Origin: Polytrichum commune
Taxonomy: Eukaryota; Streptophyta; Polytrichopsida; Polytrichales; Polytrichaceae
Reading direction: 5' to 3'
Assembly: GCA_950295325.1 (NCBI GenBank)
Contig: OX485806.1
Span: 11,904,001 to 11,968,000, forward strand
Length of the DNA stretch: 64,000 bases
The translations under genes were made by a program, and so were the position numbers. Below are positions 11,228-23,868 of the stretch, one piece after another. The notes under the pieces are model-generated. The model saw nothing but the letters and a program-made list of their open reading frames with translations. It was not told where the DNA came from and ran no database searches. Positions within the stretch are counted from its first letter, which is position 1. Each line of letters begins with the position of its first letter.

Positions 11228-12640
11228 CGGGGCCACAGATTGATTGTTGCCAGACACTTTCGTCTACCGGCTTCAACTTAAGTTAGGTTAACCTAATTCC
11301 TAGTGAGTTGAGGAGATGCCAGTGGTTATGGGAGAAGTTATTATCCTTTCAGCAGTTTTCGAAAACCTGAAATAATGCCTGCAATTTTACAGGGGGTCAA
11401 ACTTAGGATGACGACATCGGTTCGTAATAAGTTGCTTGTTGATTACTTCCCCCGCAGATTGTTGACAGAAACTTAAGTTCGTCGGCCGGCTTCCTTCAAC
11501 TTAGCTTTTAACCTAATATGAACCAAGTGTGTAAGTTGCGAAGATGCTGTTGATTGTGAGAAACGTTATCATCGTCATTCATTTCAGCTGCAGGAGTTTC
11601 TGGAAACCTCTAACCTACTCGCCTGAATGCCTGCATTTGACATCGGTGGAACTTAGGTGACGACATCGGTTCGTAAATTGCTTCAGATGGTTGACAGAGA
11701 CTCAAGTTTGTCGATTGGCTTCGAGCTAGCTGAATCTGGTGTGTTGCGAAGATGCTGATTGTGGGAGAAGTAATTATCCTCGTTTCATTTCAGCTGCAGC
11801 AAGTTCTAGAAACCCCTAACCTACTTGGTTGAATGCCTGCGTTTGACATCAGGTCAAACCTAAGATGACGAGATCGGTTCGTAATTAGTTGCTTGCTAAT
11901 TCCCTCGGGCCGCAGATTGTTGACAGAAACTTAAGCTCGTCGACCAGCTTCAAGTAAGGTTAAACTTAATATGCACCAAGCGTGGCGCGAAGATGCTGAT
12001 GATTGTGGGAGACCTTATCCTCCTCATTGCAGCTGCAGCAATTTTTGGAAACCTTAACCTACTCGCTTGAATGCCTGCGTTTGACAGTGGGCAATCTTAA
12101 GATGACGACATCGGGTTGTAGTAAGTTGCTTTGCCGATTATGGGAGAAGTTATCCTCCTAGTTTCAGCTGCAGCAATTTTCGGAATCCTCTAACCTACTC
12201 GCCGGAATGCCTACGTTTGACATCGGTCAATCTTAAGATGACGACATCATCGGTTCGTAATAAGTCGCTTGCCAGATAATTCCCCCGGACCAGCGATCAA
12301 GATAGTAGAAATTGGATTAGTATTTACCTAATTTATCCGTAGACTTGTGTTGCGAAGATGCTGGACGACAACAATGGCCGAGAATCTGAAAGATGAGTTG
12401 ATTGTGGGAGAAGTTATCCTCCACTTTTCAGAAGCACCCATTTGGGGAAACCTCATCAGCCCTGCTACCAACTCGCCTGACCTTTGAATGCCAAACTGAC
12501 CTTTGACGTGGGTCAAACTTTGCACACCATCGGTTCATAATGATTAAGTTGCATCCTGATAATTCCTGGCCCCTGCGAGTCACAGTGCAGACAAGTCGAT
12601 GACGAGCACACTCCGGCTGATATTGGTCACTGCAGACCGA
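11228..12640 (+). repeat. Tandem array of ~140-250 bp units
   Basis: Around six units share ordered landmarks: GCAGATTGTTGACAGAAAC, GGCTTC-AACTTA, GCGAAGATGCTGATTGTGGG, TTTCAGCTGCAGCA, AACCTACTCGCCTGAATGCC, GACGACATCGGTTCGTAAT. The last landmark recurs at about 11406, 11653, 11865, 12103, 12239 and 12526. The fifth unit is shortened to about 140 bp. Each unit carries GCAGCTGC-type E-box palindromes. The array lies 1.6-3 kb upstream of the NAS start on the opposite strand. Confidence 0.75.
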
Positions 12641-12875
12641 CAGACAGACCAAAATGTTGTCCAAATCCACCGCCAGAGAGTGTGTTGATCAGAAAGAATC
12701 ACACGAAATTGCAAGAAGCTTCGGATTTCGAATCTGCGGCAGTTTGATGTCACCCTTCCGAATTGGTTGGGGAGCATTTTGAGGGAGAGATCATGTCTCA
12801 TGCAATTCAAGGAAAGTTTGGACAGCATCAATACTTTAGCTGTTTTGGAGTCTATCATCATTGTGTCATGCAGGT

Positions 12876-12902
12876 TTAAGGGTTTAGGGTTTAGGGTTTA
12901 AG
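12876..12902 (+). repeat. Short telomere-like TTTAGGG run
   Basis: About three consecutive copies of the plant telomere unit TTTAGGG. Too short for a telomere; it is an interstitial telo-box-like run. Confidence 0.6.
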
Positions 12903-13307
12903 GTATGTGGGCCTTTATATGGCCACCCTTCTCAATTGGACACCTTCATTTGAGTGGTACATGGCAAGGTTTTTGTTAAGAACGCACAACAAAAAGACAA
13001 TGTCTTGTTGAGATTGGACTATGTGCTCAAAATATACATAACATTTTAGGATTAATCGTTAACTTTACACATTTAAGAGGGCATATATGATCACTTATGG
13101 AGAATCTTCGCTTCACCTCCTATAATTTCTACATCTCCAAGGCTAAATCTAAAACTTGAAAGAACAATCCCCATATTTCACAATTGCTAACTGAATAAGA
13201 CAATTCCCAATTCTATCCAGTAGTGAAAATTGTTTGTAGAGTTGGAAGTGCCCACAATAGGGGCCACATATCTTAGGGTTTGTGTTTTGGTGGAGTTCAC
13301 TACAAGG

Positions 13308-13440
13308 AAAAGACTCCTAGGTCGTTGGAAAATCGTCCTACGTCACTAGAGTATCTACAAATCTACCACATTAATAAATTTGCATATATCTTCCAATGAC
13401 GTGGGATGATTGCCGAAGACTCATACCTATCCTAGTAGTG
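13308..13440. mobile_element. Small CACTA-like MITE
   Basis: Begins CACTACAAGGAAAAGACTCC and ends CCTAGTAGTG. Inner sequences are imperfect inverted matches (CCTACGTCACT against CAATGACGTGGG). 133 bp, non-coding. Confidence 0.55.
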
Positions 13441-13507
13441 TGGTAGATTTGCATGTTTATTCCAATAATGTAGGGCATTTGCCAAGGACTCATATGTATG
13501 CTAACTT

Positions 13508-13740
13508 AGTACACTAAATATTGTAATTAACATCACTTAGTATGTGGAGTTACACAATGCTATGTTTGTTTATATTATTATAAATGTAAATTTCTTACCA
13601 AGTAAATATGTTAATGTTCTATAATGCCCGAACAATCAGTTCAATTTTTGTTGGAAAAAAATTGAGGTATATAGTAAATAGTTGTAGCACTGTGTAACTC
13701 CAAATAGTAAGTGGCACTAAATACAATACTTAGTGTAGTG
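13508..13740. mobile_element. CACTA-like MITE, clearest family copy
   Basis: The terminal inverted repeats are about 60 bp. The left (GTACACTAAATATTG, then TGGAGTTACACAATGCTA) mirrors the right (TAGCACTGTGTAACTCCA, then CTTAGTGTAGTG). It shares ends with the elements at 698-918 and about 28068-28313. Confidence 0.65.
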
Positions 13741-14888
13741 GTATGCCCACCACAAGAGACCAACAAGCGTAGGGCATTGTCACTACAAGAAGTGGAGTTA
13801 GATGGTTGATTCTCAATTCCTCACATTGTACTAGAAACATGTGCCACATAATTCATGCACAAGTTGAATATGAGTTTTGTGTTTCATTTCTATATTCTTA
13901 GATCGACGCCTTGGACTTGAACCAACCCTTCAGCTGAAGAGCTGAAATTTGAGAGCCCTTCAAAATGAAACTCATATGAAGGCTTCGATCTTGAACACTA
14001 GTCCCACCGTTACATGTTGACATCTTTTGCTTTTTCTTTTATTAGATTGGAGCATATTCTCTACGTTTCTCTACAATCGTTGGTAATTTTCCTGAAGCAG
14101 TTTTTCCTCGAACTCAAGCGGTTCATCTGTAACTAGCAGTCACTTCTCCCCATTCATTGAATTCAAGAAAGTTGCCGATAAGTTTGTTCAGATTAATCAC
14201 CAATTAAAACAACTGCAACAAAAGCTGCAAAGCTGCAAAGGAATTATTGCTCTGCCAGTCTCAGTTGAAAGTGCTTTGACGCTTCCGAAGATATCTCGCT
14301 TGAAACTTCATCAGCCTCCGTCACCTTGAGAGCATTTTTATGACTCAAGGTAGATGAGGGCCGATTCAGCAAGCTTCCTTCATCAAACACTCATTTTGGG
14401 TTCTTAATCGGTGGGATAATCATTCTAATTTGGTGGGTGAGTTATAGATGGTGATTAAGCCGCCACCTTAATGATATTTAGGTTCAGTCACCTTCGTAAA
14501 AACGAAACTACAGCAACCATCTTCCATAAATAGGAGTGTTATATGTTGAGCTCTGACTCGCGTGATTTTAATGGGCAAGGTAGGCGAATTGGGAAGCGGC
14601 ATGTGGGCTGTGAGGTGTTGACCAACTTGTATTGTAGGTGTTTTATAATGAAAGGTCAATTCGACAACATTTCATATTACCTATGACCACTGTGGAAACA
14701 TGACACAACCAATATTGACATTGAACTTGATTTTCATTGACAAATGACACATGTAGAATATTTGGTAATGATGCCATCCACATTGACCTCATCCACCTCA
14801 CCCTTTTGACCAAGGAATAGTATTGACCACATTGCGAGTTTACATTGGGGTGCGCTTTCCAAGGGGGCCTATCAATCTTCGTATGAAG
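13741..14888. other. Non-coding stretch
   Basis: Contains another CACTACAAGAAG-type end near 13780 and a degenerate copy of the 5.7-kb direct repeat at about 14085-14160. No supportable gene. Confidence 0.4.
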
Positions 14889-14898
14889 ACGTTGTTGG

Positions 14899-15178
14899 GA
14901 TTTGCCTAAAAACCCCCATCGAGCGTGGCTTGGAGGCCAGGTTCGGGAGGGGGTGGCAGGGTTGGGATAAAACATGCCCCCTATTTTTTTAATTGGGTGG
15001 GGCCTTACTTGATCTCATGGGGGGCTTCCTAGAGTAATTTGGGGCCACAGGACCCAAATTTAGAAAAAAAACAAACCAAAAAAAGTCCCCAAGGGGCCAA
15101 AATGGGGAGGGCCAGAAAAATGAACCCCACCGAACCTGGCCTCTGAACCACGCTCGATGGGGGTATTTAGACCCACCC
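14899..15178. mobile_element. Mutator-like MITE with 10-bp target duplication
   Basis: Inverted ends carry CCCCCATCGAGCGTGG, then GAGGCCAGGTTCGG (left), mirrored by CCGAACCTGGCCTC and CCACGCTCGATGGGGG (right). The direct repeat ACGTTGTTGG lies at 14889-14898 and 15179-15188. A 9-10 bp duplication with imperfect TIRs fits a non-autonomous Mutator-like element. The G-rich centre has no gene. Confidence 0.7.
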
Positions 15179-15509
15179 ACGTTGTTGGATGAGGGAGCTC
15201 TTGGAAGGGGTTAGTAGATCTCTCTTTGATCGAGGGGACAACTTAAGTGTTGGTTTTCCTTGGTCCAATGTAGAGCTATAGGAGTGTGAGAGGTGCTATC
15301 TAGAAATGGACATGGAAAAAAGGTGTAGGGTGATCCTATTGAACAATGTTATGATGACATACATGGATTCTTGTTAAACATGAATCTTTATGATTTTTTC
15401 CAATTTCTTGAACTATTTACAGACTTCTCAAGAAATATGCAAATCTGGTCTTAACTTAAATTCACCACTCAAGTTGTGATCCACTTTGTATATACTTCTA
15501 TAAAGTCTC

Positions 15510-15875
15510 AGGGAGTGGACTCTTCATTGGAATCCTAAATGATGTGCGTGGGTGACTATGAAATAGAACCCCCTTACATATGAGAAATTTATGGAGACAA
15601 ACAAGTACACATGTACTATTTGTAGGCTAGAAAATGGGCCCATGTATGTATAATAAGCTTTTCAATTTAATGTAATGATTGCCTTCACTACATACTTGAG
15701 GGTTGGACTCTTCATTGAAAACCTAAATGACGTGCATGGGTCGCTATGAAATAAAAACCCCTATATACAAGATGTCTATAAAGAAAAATAAATGTATATG
15801 TACTAACAACACGCTAGAAAATAAACTCATATATTTATACAAAGGTTTTCAATGTAGTGTAATAAATGCCTCCAC
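15510..15875 (+). repeat. ~195-bp tandem duplication
   Basis: GGACTCTTCATTGGAATCC and what follows (ATGATGTGCGTGGGTGACTA) at about 15515-15700 recurs at 15705-15875 (GGACTCTTCATTGAAAACC, GACGTGCATGGGTCGCTA). Copies are substantially diverged. No gene. Confidence 0.6.
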
Positions 15876-15969
15876 TACATATACACAATAAAGATCTTGA
15901 ATTAAATAGTATTTTATTACAAATAAAATCCACTTTCACTTTCCAATGAAAAAGTCATTGAACATTTTT

Positions 15970-17545
15970 CATCCATAACATGTAACTTAATGATTGCATC
16001 AAGCAAACAAAGACAAGAGCATAATAACTTAGCCACAATTAAGAGAGCAAAACTCAAGAGAGCTCATGAGCGCTCCAAGAGCCTCTAGTTTGTAAAAACC
16101 TAGAACCCAAATACAAAAGCCAACAACAATGAACAAGGTAGTCATTGAGGACTACTACCATATGACAACAATAGATGAAAATGTGAATTGGATGAAACTA
16201 ACACATCTATTTTCAAAAAAAATCTCTAAATCCTAGGGCCCCCTTTTGTACATCTACCTCTATTTCAAAGTTCTTAATAGCTTATTCAAATGTATAGACT
16301 AGAGAAATGTAATACCTCTCCGTAATGTATACTATGTATGCTCAGGCCTCCAATAATACCTCCTTCTTACACTCATGTCAGTTCAAATGTGGTATGAAGA
16401 GTCCACCCCCTGGGACTACATACACAAAATATAAATCATAAAATAAATAAACACGGGACTTTTCAATGAGAAAGTCATTGAACATTTTTTTCATACATAG
16501 GAAAACACATGTTCTCGAAGCTAGGGAAATGATAACATTTAAAATCATCATCATATAATCGGTTAAATCATAAGCCCACTTTGACTCATTTGAGTTTTGA
16601 TACCAGCATATCTCTATCTCCATATGCAAAGGTTGGGTTATTAGGTCTATAGGTTCCTCATATTCTACCCCTGGGGAGTGCACTTAAAGTTAAGATTAGG
16701 AATACACGTGAGTGCGTTTTAATGGCATACCCCCTACAATACTTGGCCTTAAAATAGTTTTAAATTAAGAATATTTAAGTGCCAAATCATTACGTATATA
16801 TCTATCACTTGGTATAAATTTCAGGACGAATTTTTTTTTAATTTATTAAAAAAAATGATAGAAGTTTGAACTAAAACGCGTTGTTTTTTGCTTCAAAAAT
16901 AAATTTAAAAATATTTACAATTGATTATTTTTTGAAATTTATACAACAAGAACTTAGATTGTGTTTAATAACTTCATTTTTTTTACAATTTTTAGATGAT
17001 TTTTTAGTACATACATAGGGGGGTCAAAAGTACGCACTCACGTGATTCCTAGTCTTAACTTTAAGTGCACTCCCCGAGATTCTACCCATCTATGACAAAC
17101 CTATCACCACAATTGCATTAAACAAATAGAGTCAAGAGCACAATAACCTAGCCACAATCCAGAGAGCAAAACACAAGGGAGCTGATGAGTGCTCCAAGAG
17201 CCTCCAGTTTGGAAAAACTCAAAATCCAAATGCAAACCCTAATTAGAATGGATAGGTCCATAGTCATTGGGGACTATAACATATGACAACAATGGATGAA
17301 AATGTGAACTATATGCACTAACACATCTATTGTCCAAAACAACTCTAAACCTTAGGGCCCCTTTTTGCACATCTACCTTTACTTCAAAAAAATCTAATAG
17401 CCTTTTCCTATTATACAGACTAGAGAAAAATTACAACACCGCTCCCTTATGTATAATATGTACACTAATACCTTGAATAATACCCCTTATTGCACTCACA
17501 TCAGTTCTTTCATGGTATGAAGAGTCTACACCCCAGACATGAATT
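15970..17545 (+). repeat. Pair of ~450-bp degenerate direct repeats
   Basis: 15970-16410 and 17095-17545 share, in order, GAGCATAATAACTTAGCCAC, GCTCCAAGAGCCTC, TAGTCATTG-GGACTA, CATATGACAACAAT, CTAACACATCTATT, AGACTAGAGAAA and ATGGTATGAAGAGTC. The MITE at 16671-17078 lies between them. Non-coding. Confidence 0.65.
16671..17078. mobile_element. TIR element with ~60-bp inverted ends and 9-bp target duplication
   Basis: The left end GGGGAGTGCACTTAAAGTTA, then ACGTGAGTGCG, mirrors the right end CGCACTCACGTG, then TAACTTTAAGTGCACTCCCC. ATTCTACCC is duplicated exactly at 16662-16670 and 17079-17087. The AT-rich interior has no gene. The 9-bp duplication suggests a Mutator-type non-autonomous element. 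A relative lies at 18119-18453. Confidence 0.75.
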
Positions 17546-17665
17546 TAATGATGCACAAACTTTGTAGCAACTTTGGGTTGAACCTATTGGAGGGCTTCAT
17601 GGTTTGGGAACCAAAATTTAAAATAAAATTGGACCTATTCTTTCATTGCATGTGATTACTTTATC

Positions 17666-18110
17666 CTAACACAAAGGGCATATCAATTTTCTTGTTTTCC
17701 TTTCCATGCCCAGGCCGGCCACTAAGCCTTTGAAGTCTAGAAAAGAAATGTTCCAAAACATATTTGCCTCATGCAAATTGATCATAGTTAAATGTGTGTT
17801 GTCCACATTGCACAACAAATTTTTTGAGGATGAAACTAGAAGACTATGATGAGAATCCCAATCAGACATGCTTTGAGAAGCAATATGATCAAATATTCCC
17901 TCTAGATATGTATTTTCCACAAATGATACAATGTGCATGTAACTAATTTCACGTGCAGTCCACATCTAAAGAATAGTTGTTGTCATTTCTATCATAGAAT
18001 TTGTTGATAGAAGTGCACAAATAAAACTTCTATTTGTTCAAAACTTATGAATAAGCCTAGATTTACTTAAAACATAGGTATAAGTATTTGAGTATTTGTC
18101 AATTCAACAC
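17666..18110. other. Non-coding stretch
   Basis: A minus-strand open frame of about 99 codons (17666-17965) has no recognisable domain or codon structure and was not called. Confidence 0.4.
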
Positions 18111-18118
18111 ATTGAAAG

Positions 18119-18453
18119 CTCGGGGAGGGCATGTTAAAAAGTTAAGGATATAGGTGCGAACAACCACTATTTTATAGGGGGTTATTACTTTCAATTCTCT
18201 TCTTTTTTTCACATGCTATCATTATGTAAATTTCTACTTTGGGTTAATAGAAAAATGCCTTGCATTACTTATAATTCCAAATTACCTATTATTCCATACC
18301 CTATAGTACTTTAAAGATGTCCAGTGCCATTTTTGATACCCTATATTACTCTTAAGTTCATTTATAATTTTTAGCCCCCATGTTTTTAAAATACCCTATC
18401 ATTTGTTCGCACGTATATTGCTACTCCAACCAATGACTACCCCCCCCCCCGAG
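18119..18453. mobile_element. Second member of the 16671 TIR-element family
   Basis: Begins CTCGGGGAGGGCATGTTAAA with an inner GGTGCGAACAA. The right end carries TTGTTCGCACGTAT and CCCCCGAG. The flanking direct repeat ATTGAAAG is at 18111-18118 and 18454-18461. End sequence and duplication length agree with the copy at 16671-17078. The interior is unrelated AT-rich DNA. Confidence 0.6.
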
Positions 18454-18461
18454 ATTGAAAG

Positions 18462-20790
18462 GTAAGCAAGCAACTTTCCCTCCGGGGGGCGGGGGGTTGC
18501 ACCTTTCATAACACATATGAGTACCATAGGCTAAAAGCATGTTGCGCGGTAAATGATTTTAAATAATTAAGCTTAATTTTTCAAAAATTATTTACGGACT
18601 GCTTAAGCCCTTTTTGAAATTAATTAGTCACTGGGCAAAATCTAACCAACCTGCTATTAACCTATGGTATATGTGAGTGCACAATAGGGGTATTAATTTG
18701 AACTTTGCTGTACTTCATATACATATGCTACACAAATTATAGCTCGTAGTTATGTACATGTATGAAGGACCTCTAGAAAATATACGACACTTGTACTTGT
18801 ATGGTAGTGTCACAAGACTTTATGGGATAAGCATCTAATACTAAATGAAACTTGGATGATAATTTTCTCATTGCCTTATCTCATCCATGCATATACAAAC
18901 TTATTGGCATTGCGAAGGTGCTCAAAACTCCTTAATCGTTTTGTATGTTTTCACATTGCCCTTACCTCCTCTTGAGTGCTTGTCACATCAGTGGTTTTGT
19001 GTATTTAATTGTGGAAGCAACAATAGATATTTACAGATTAATTCTTCCATCAATGGGATTCTTGATTTTGAATAGAGAGTAGAATGCTTGTTTTGTTTGG
19101 TAAAATACTCAACTATATCTAGTTGTATTAACTTTTGTTGTCATAATTTTTATAGTTGCAGGAGAGTTTCTTACTTAATTTAATATTAGCACCAAATTCA
19201 AAACCTGAAAATGAAAACTCATTTAAAAAAAGAAAGAAGATCAATTTACATTTCAATAAGAAGGAAAAAGTTAAACATGGCACATCAATTGATATGAAAT
19301 ACTAATTTATGTGTTTAATTGTATTTGATCTTTTGTTGTCATAAATTATCCTATAACCCTAAATCCTAAACCCTAGAGTCAAACTAGGCTATATTTTATA
19401 AATTACTACTACTTAAAAAATCAATATATAATTCTATTATCCTTGAAAAGAATATCTTTAGATGAATTGTAAAATTCAAGATAATGTTCTACATACATGA
19501 CTTATATTTAATAAAGTTTTATTAAATATGTGAGTAATTCTAATTTCTTCAAAACTAGTAAATGGTACTTTATAAACTTTGGAACTATGTAATTTGAGGG
19601 TGGTTCATAAGGATTGCACTTATTCAAATGATGCATCCAGATGCAAGCAAAGCCTATTCTATTAAAATAGTCTAATTGTGGAACTTCCAAGTTGTAGCTT
19701 TTTATGTGGTGTTTGATTTTAGTATATTCTTTGTGTTTTTTAATTAATAATAATATAGATAATAATATGTGGTGTTTATTAATTATTAATTGTATTTTTT
19801 TTGAAAAAGATAACAATTCGCCCACATATTATATATTGGACATGCATCTCTTTAACTCCTCTCACCACTCTCTACTTCCCAAAAGAGAATCAAACTCAAG
19901 ATTTTTTCAACTTTTTGTTGGCTTGGAATGGAGAAAAACGACTTCCTTCCCTAACTTCTTTTAAAGTCACTGGCACAAGTATTGGAAGTGGTTAGTATGG
20001 GAGATTCCCTCAAAAAACTTGAGTTGGTCCCCACTTTTGGTGACTTTACAGTTAACCCCAATGTTTCATGGTTTTTTGCCTAAATCTTAACATTTTGCAT
20101 GTACTCTCAACACCCAACATGCGAGAAAGAGGAGAATTCCAATGTCTAAAACCCAAACCTTGGCCCAATCTTACCTCATTCCAGACAACATCCTTAAGGG
20201 AATCACCTAATAACTTCCACAATCTGCCTTACAACACATACTCTGCTTTGTCCTATGACATGATCCTAAGCGATTTGTATTATCTCCTATCTATACAAGT
20301 TTGGATATTTTCGACTACCCTCTATAATTTATTACCACTAGAGATTTGTTTTTAGAAATCTTGCTACCTCATTTTACAAAGGGATTCTTGAAAACCCTTT
20401 CTCTTTATAAGTAGTTTTTCTTAAAAGCTTTTTGAGATAAAGTGGGACCCCTTTCTTTGTTTACACCTGGTTCACAAGATTTATACTAAGTGCACCCCCA
20501 AGAGGAGGTATTGACCATAGCATGACTTTATAAGGAAAGGACAAAAGGAAGAAGCACATGTGATAGGCATTTTGAGCATTACAATCGTTTATCGAACTAG
20601 GAAACCTTACAATAAAAATTGTTTGCATTAGAAATTGCATTACCAGCACAACAACATCAAGAAGATATGAAATTAAGCATATCTAATCGAGAAGAAGTCT
20701 ATGGGAGGCAAAACAGGGTTCTGGCCTCTCGTGAGGCCACGTCACCTTCAAACCTTGAAAACTCCGGAAAGTAAAAATTACACATAGGGT
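18462..20790. other. AT-rich gene-free stretch
   Basis: Nothing supportable as a gene. Open frames on both strands are short, AT-driven and lack domain features. A G-run/C-run pair lies at about 18480-18500. Confidence 0.4.
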
Positions 20791-20798
20791 TTCGTCGT

Positions 20799-20946
20799 TG
20801 CACTTGCCGAATCGGAGGACGAAGAGAGGATTTCGGAATCCATTGGTAGCTCGCAAATTGTTGGGCGAAGGGAGGATCTTACAGTCCACCATTCTGCTGC
20901 AGTTGCGAATTATAAGACGAAAAGGAGGATCGTAGAATCCACCCGG
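20799..20946 (+). repeat. Three-copy ~50-bp repeat before the EMC4-like start
   Basis: Each copy runs TTGC-GAAT/AAAT, GACGAA-GAGGAT, then GAATCCA/AGTCCA. The three are diverged, and the last ends just before the ATG at 20949, so the repeat would lie in the 5' untranslated leader. Confidence 0.5.
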
Positions 20947-20948
20947 CT

Positions 20949-21367
20949 ATGGAGAGAACAGGGTCAGCGAGCGGGGGTCGGAAGTGGGCCGTGGAGCTTT
21001 GCGATGCCGCGCCCTCTTCGTCCGCGCGCGATGTTCCACCCGATCCTCTCGGTTTCTCTCGCTCATCGACCGATCTGGTATGCTGTTCATTTCTGTTCGC
21101 CCACTGCAATGCCGTCGTTAAACGTTTCAATTAATGAGGGCAGAAGAGACCATTGCAACAGAGCGTCTCGCACGATTAGGGTTAAAGGCTGCAGAGTGAT
21201 TTCCTTAGTACTCTGTGATTCTTGATACTGAAACCTTTGATTGATCTGTCCCGAAGTATAAAGGAAGTTTAAGGTTTGAGAGTTTCTCTGTTATTTCTGT
21301 TTTGTGGCAGGAAGAAACCACTTCAGTGAAACAAAAGAAGGAGAATGAGGCGACTTGGAAACAACAG
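20949..21367 (+). pseudogene. EMC4: EMC4-like ER membrane complex subunit, 5' exons only
   Basis: Exon 1 (20949-21077) encodes 43 residues including GRKWAVELCDAA, then DVPPDPLGFSRSSTDL, and ends at a GT donor. Exon 2 (21311-21367, after TGTGGCAG) adds EETTSVKQKKENEATWKQQ and ends at GTAAAA. The phases match. From family knowledge, plant EMC4 starts this way (GRRWAVD, PDPPGFSR, QKKDAEATWKAQ) and then continues into its membrane segments. EMC4 is part of the ER membrane complex that inserts transmembrane proteins. The exons coding for the membrane helices are not found in the next 13 kb, where pieces of other genes appear instead. Either this is a truncated copy or its following intron is very long. 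Confidence 0.7.
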
Positions 21368-22848
<1,481 letters not shown>

Positions 22849-22943
22849 CCGTATATATGCTTTCGCATATATACTACTATTCCGTATATATTCTTTCGTA
22901 TATATACTACTATTCCGTATATACTCTTTCGTATATATACTAT
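22849..22943 (+). repeat. Three tandem 33-bp units, each a hairpin
   Basis: Each unit is a self-complementary GTATATA-TTTC-TATATAC type sequence followed by TACTATTC. Three near-identical copies. Non-coding. Confidence 0.7.
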
Positions 22944-23221
22944 TTGTCAGCCACCCTTCTGTTGCTACCTATTGTAGAATGCTTCCTGTTTTTGGCATTC
23001 AATAAATCATCATTCTTGAACCTCGCCAACGATAATCTTACAATGCTCGAGACCTAATGACAACCCACGCTGAATCTGTAGTTTGGCATAACAAACTGAT
23101 GAACCAGGAAGCATCTTGTGGTATTGGTGAATGCAACTTCTGTTTGGTGTCTGTGAATTGACAAGTGCACATTCTTGACATTGCAGGTTTTGGACAAGAT
23201 CAACATAGTCTAAAAGGCACC

Positions 23222-23443
23222 AAATTTTCAGCCACCCTCCTTCTTCTTCAAGCTTTAGAGCTGGCATCCACATCGAACCGGAGTGTTGGGCCTCCGGAGA
23301 CTGCAACAAAGCCCCTGCCTTCATCCCTTCGTGCCCGATCTACTGCAGCTCGGAAACCTGCGATTGAGGAATTTGAGAGGGAGCTTGCAAGGATAAAGGC
23401 TGAGAGGCAATCAAGAAAGGAGGGAAGAGTTCGGGGAAACTGA
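23222..23443 (+). pseudogene. Unidentified exon-like fragment
   Basis: After AAATTTTCAG an open frame encodes about 70 residues with a charged, helix-prone end (EEFERELARIKAERQSRKEG) and terminates in TGA. Composition looks like true coding sequence. Family not recognised. It may be the C-terminal exon of another captured or truncated gene. Confidence 0.3.
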
Positions 23444-23868
23444 GTAGCACTAGTGTATTTTTTATTTTGCCGAAGACCAATGAAATCAAGGGTCTACCGA
23501 TTGTAAATTGTGAAGACCGATCCCGAGCTCCTCTACTCAGAACAAAGACTCCTTGGGATAACTGTCTTGGCCAGGTTGAGACCATTCACTTTTCCCTTTT
23601 TTACGTGACTGAATTATTTTCCCAAGTACTAAGCAATGGCTGTTCTTAAGTTTTGATGAGTTATATTGATGAGTGCAGTGCGTTCTTCTGAGATTGTGCA
23701 ACATGCTGACACTACGTCGCATGTTTTTGGCGTTCTCAACATTATCAGATATCTTTAGTGCCCTCCAGCATCAGCTCCTGGACCCCATGGCCAATATGAA
23801 GTTTATGGCCCCTGTTCCAGCTCCCCAGGACACAATAGACGATTATGCAAACTTGAAGATTGAATCAG

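Noticed and set aside
12876..12902. Telomere
   Set aside because: Only about three TTTAGGG copies, internal to the window, with ordinary DNA on both sides.
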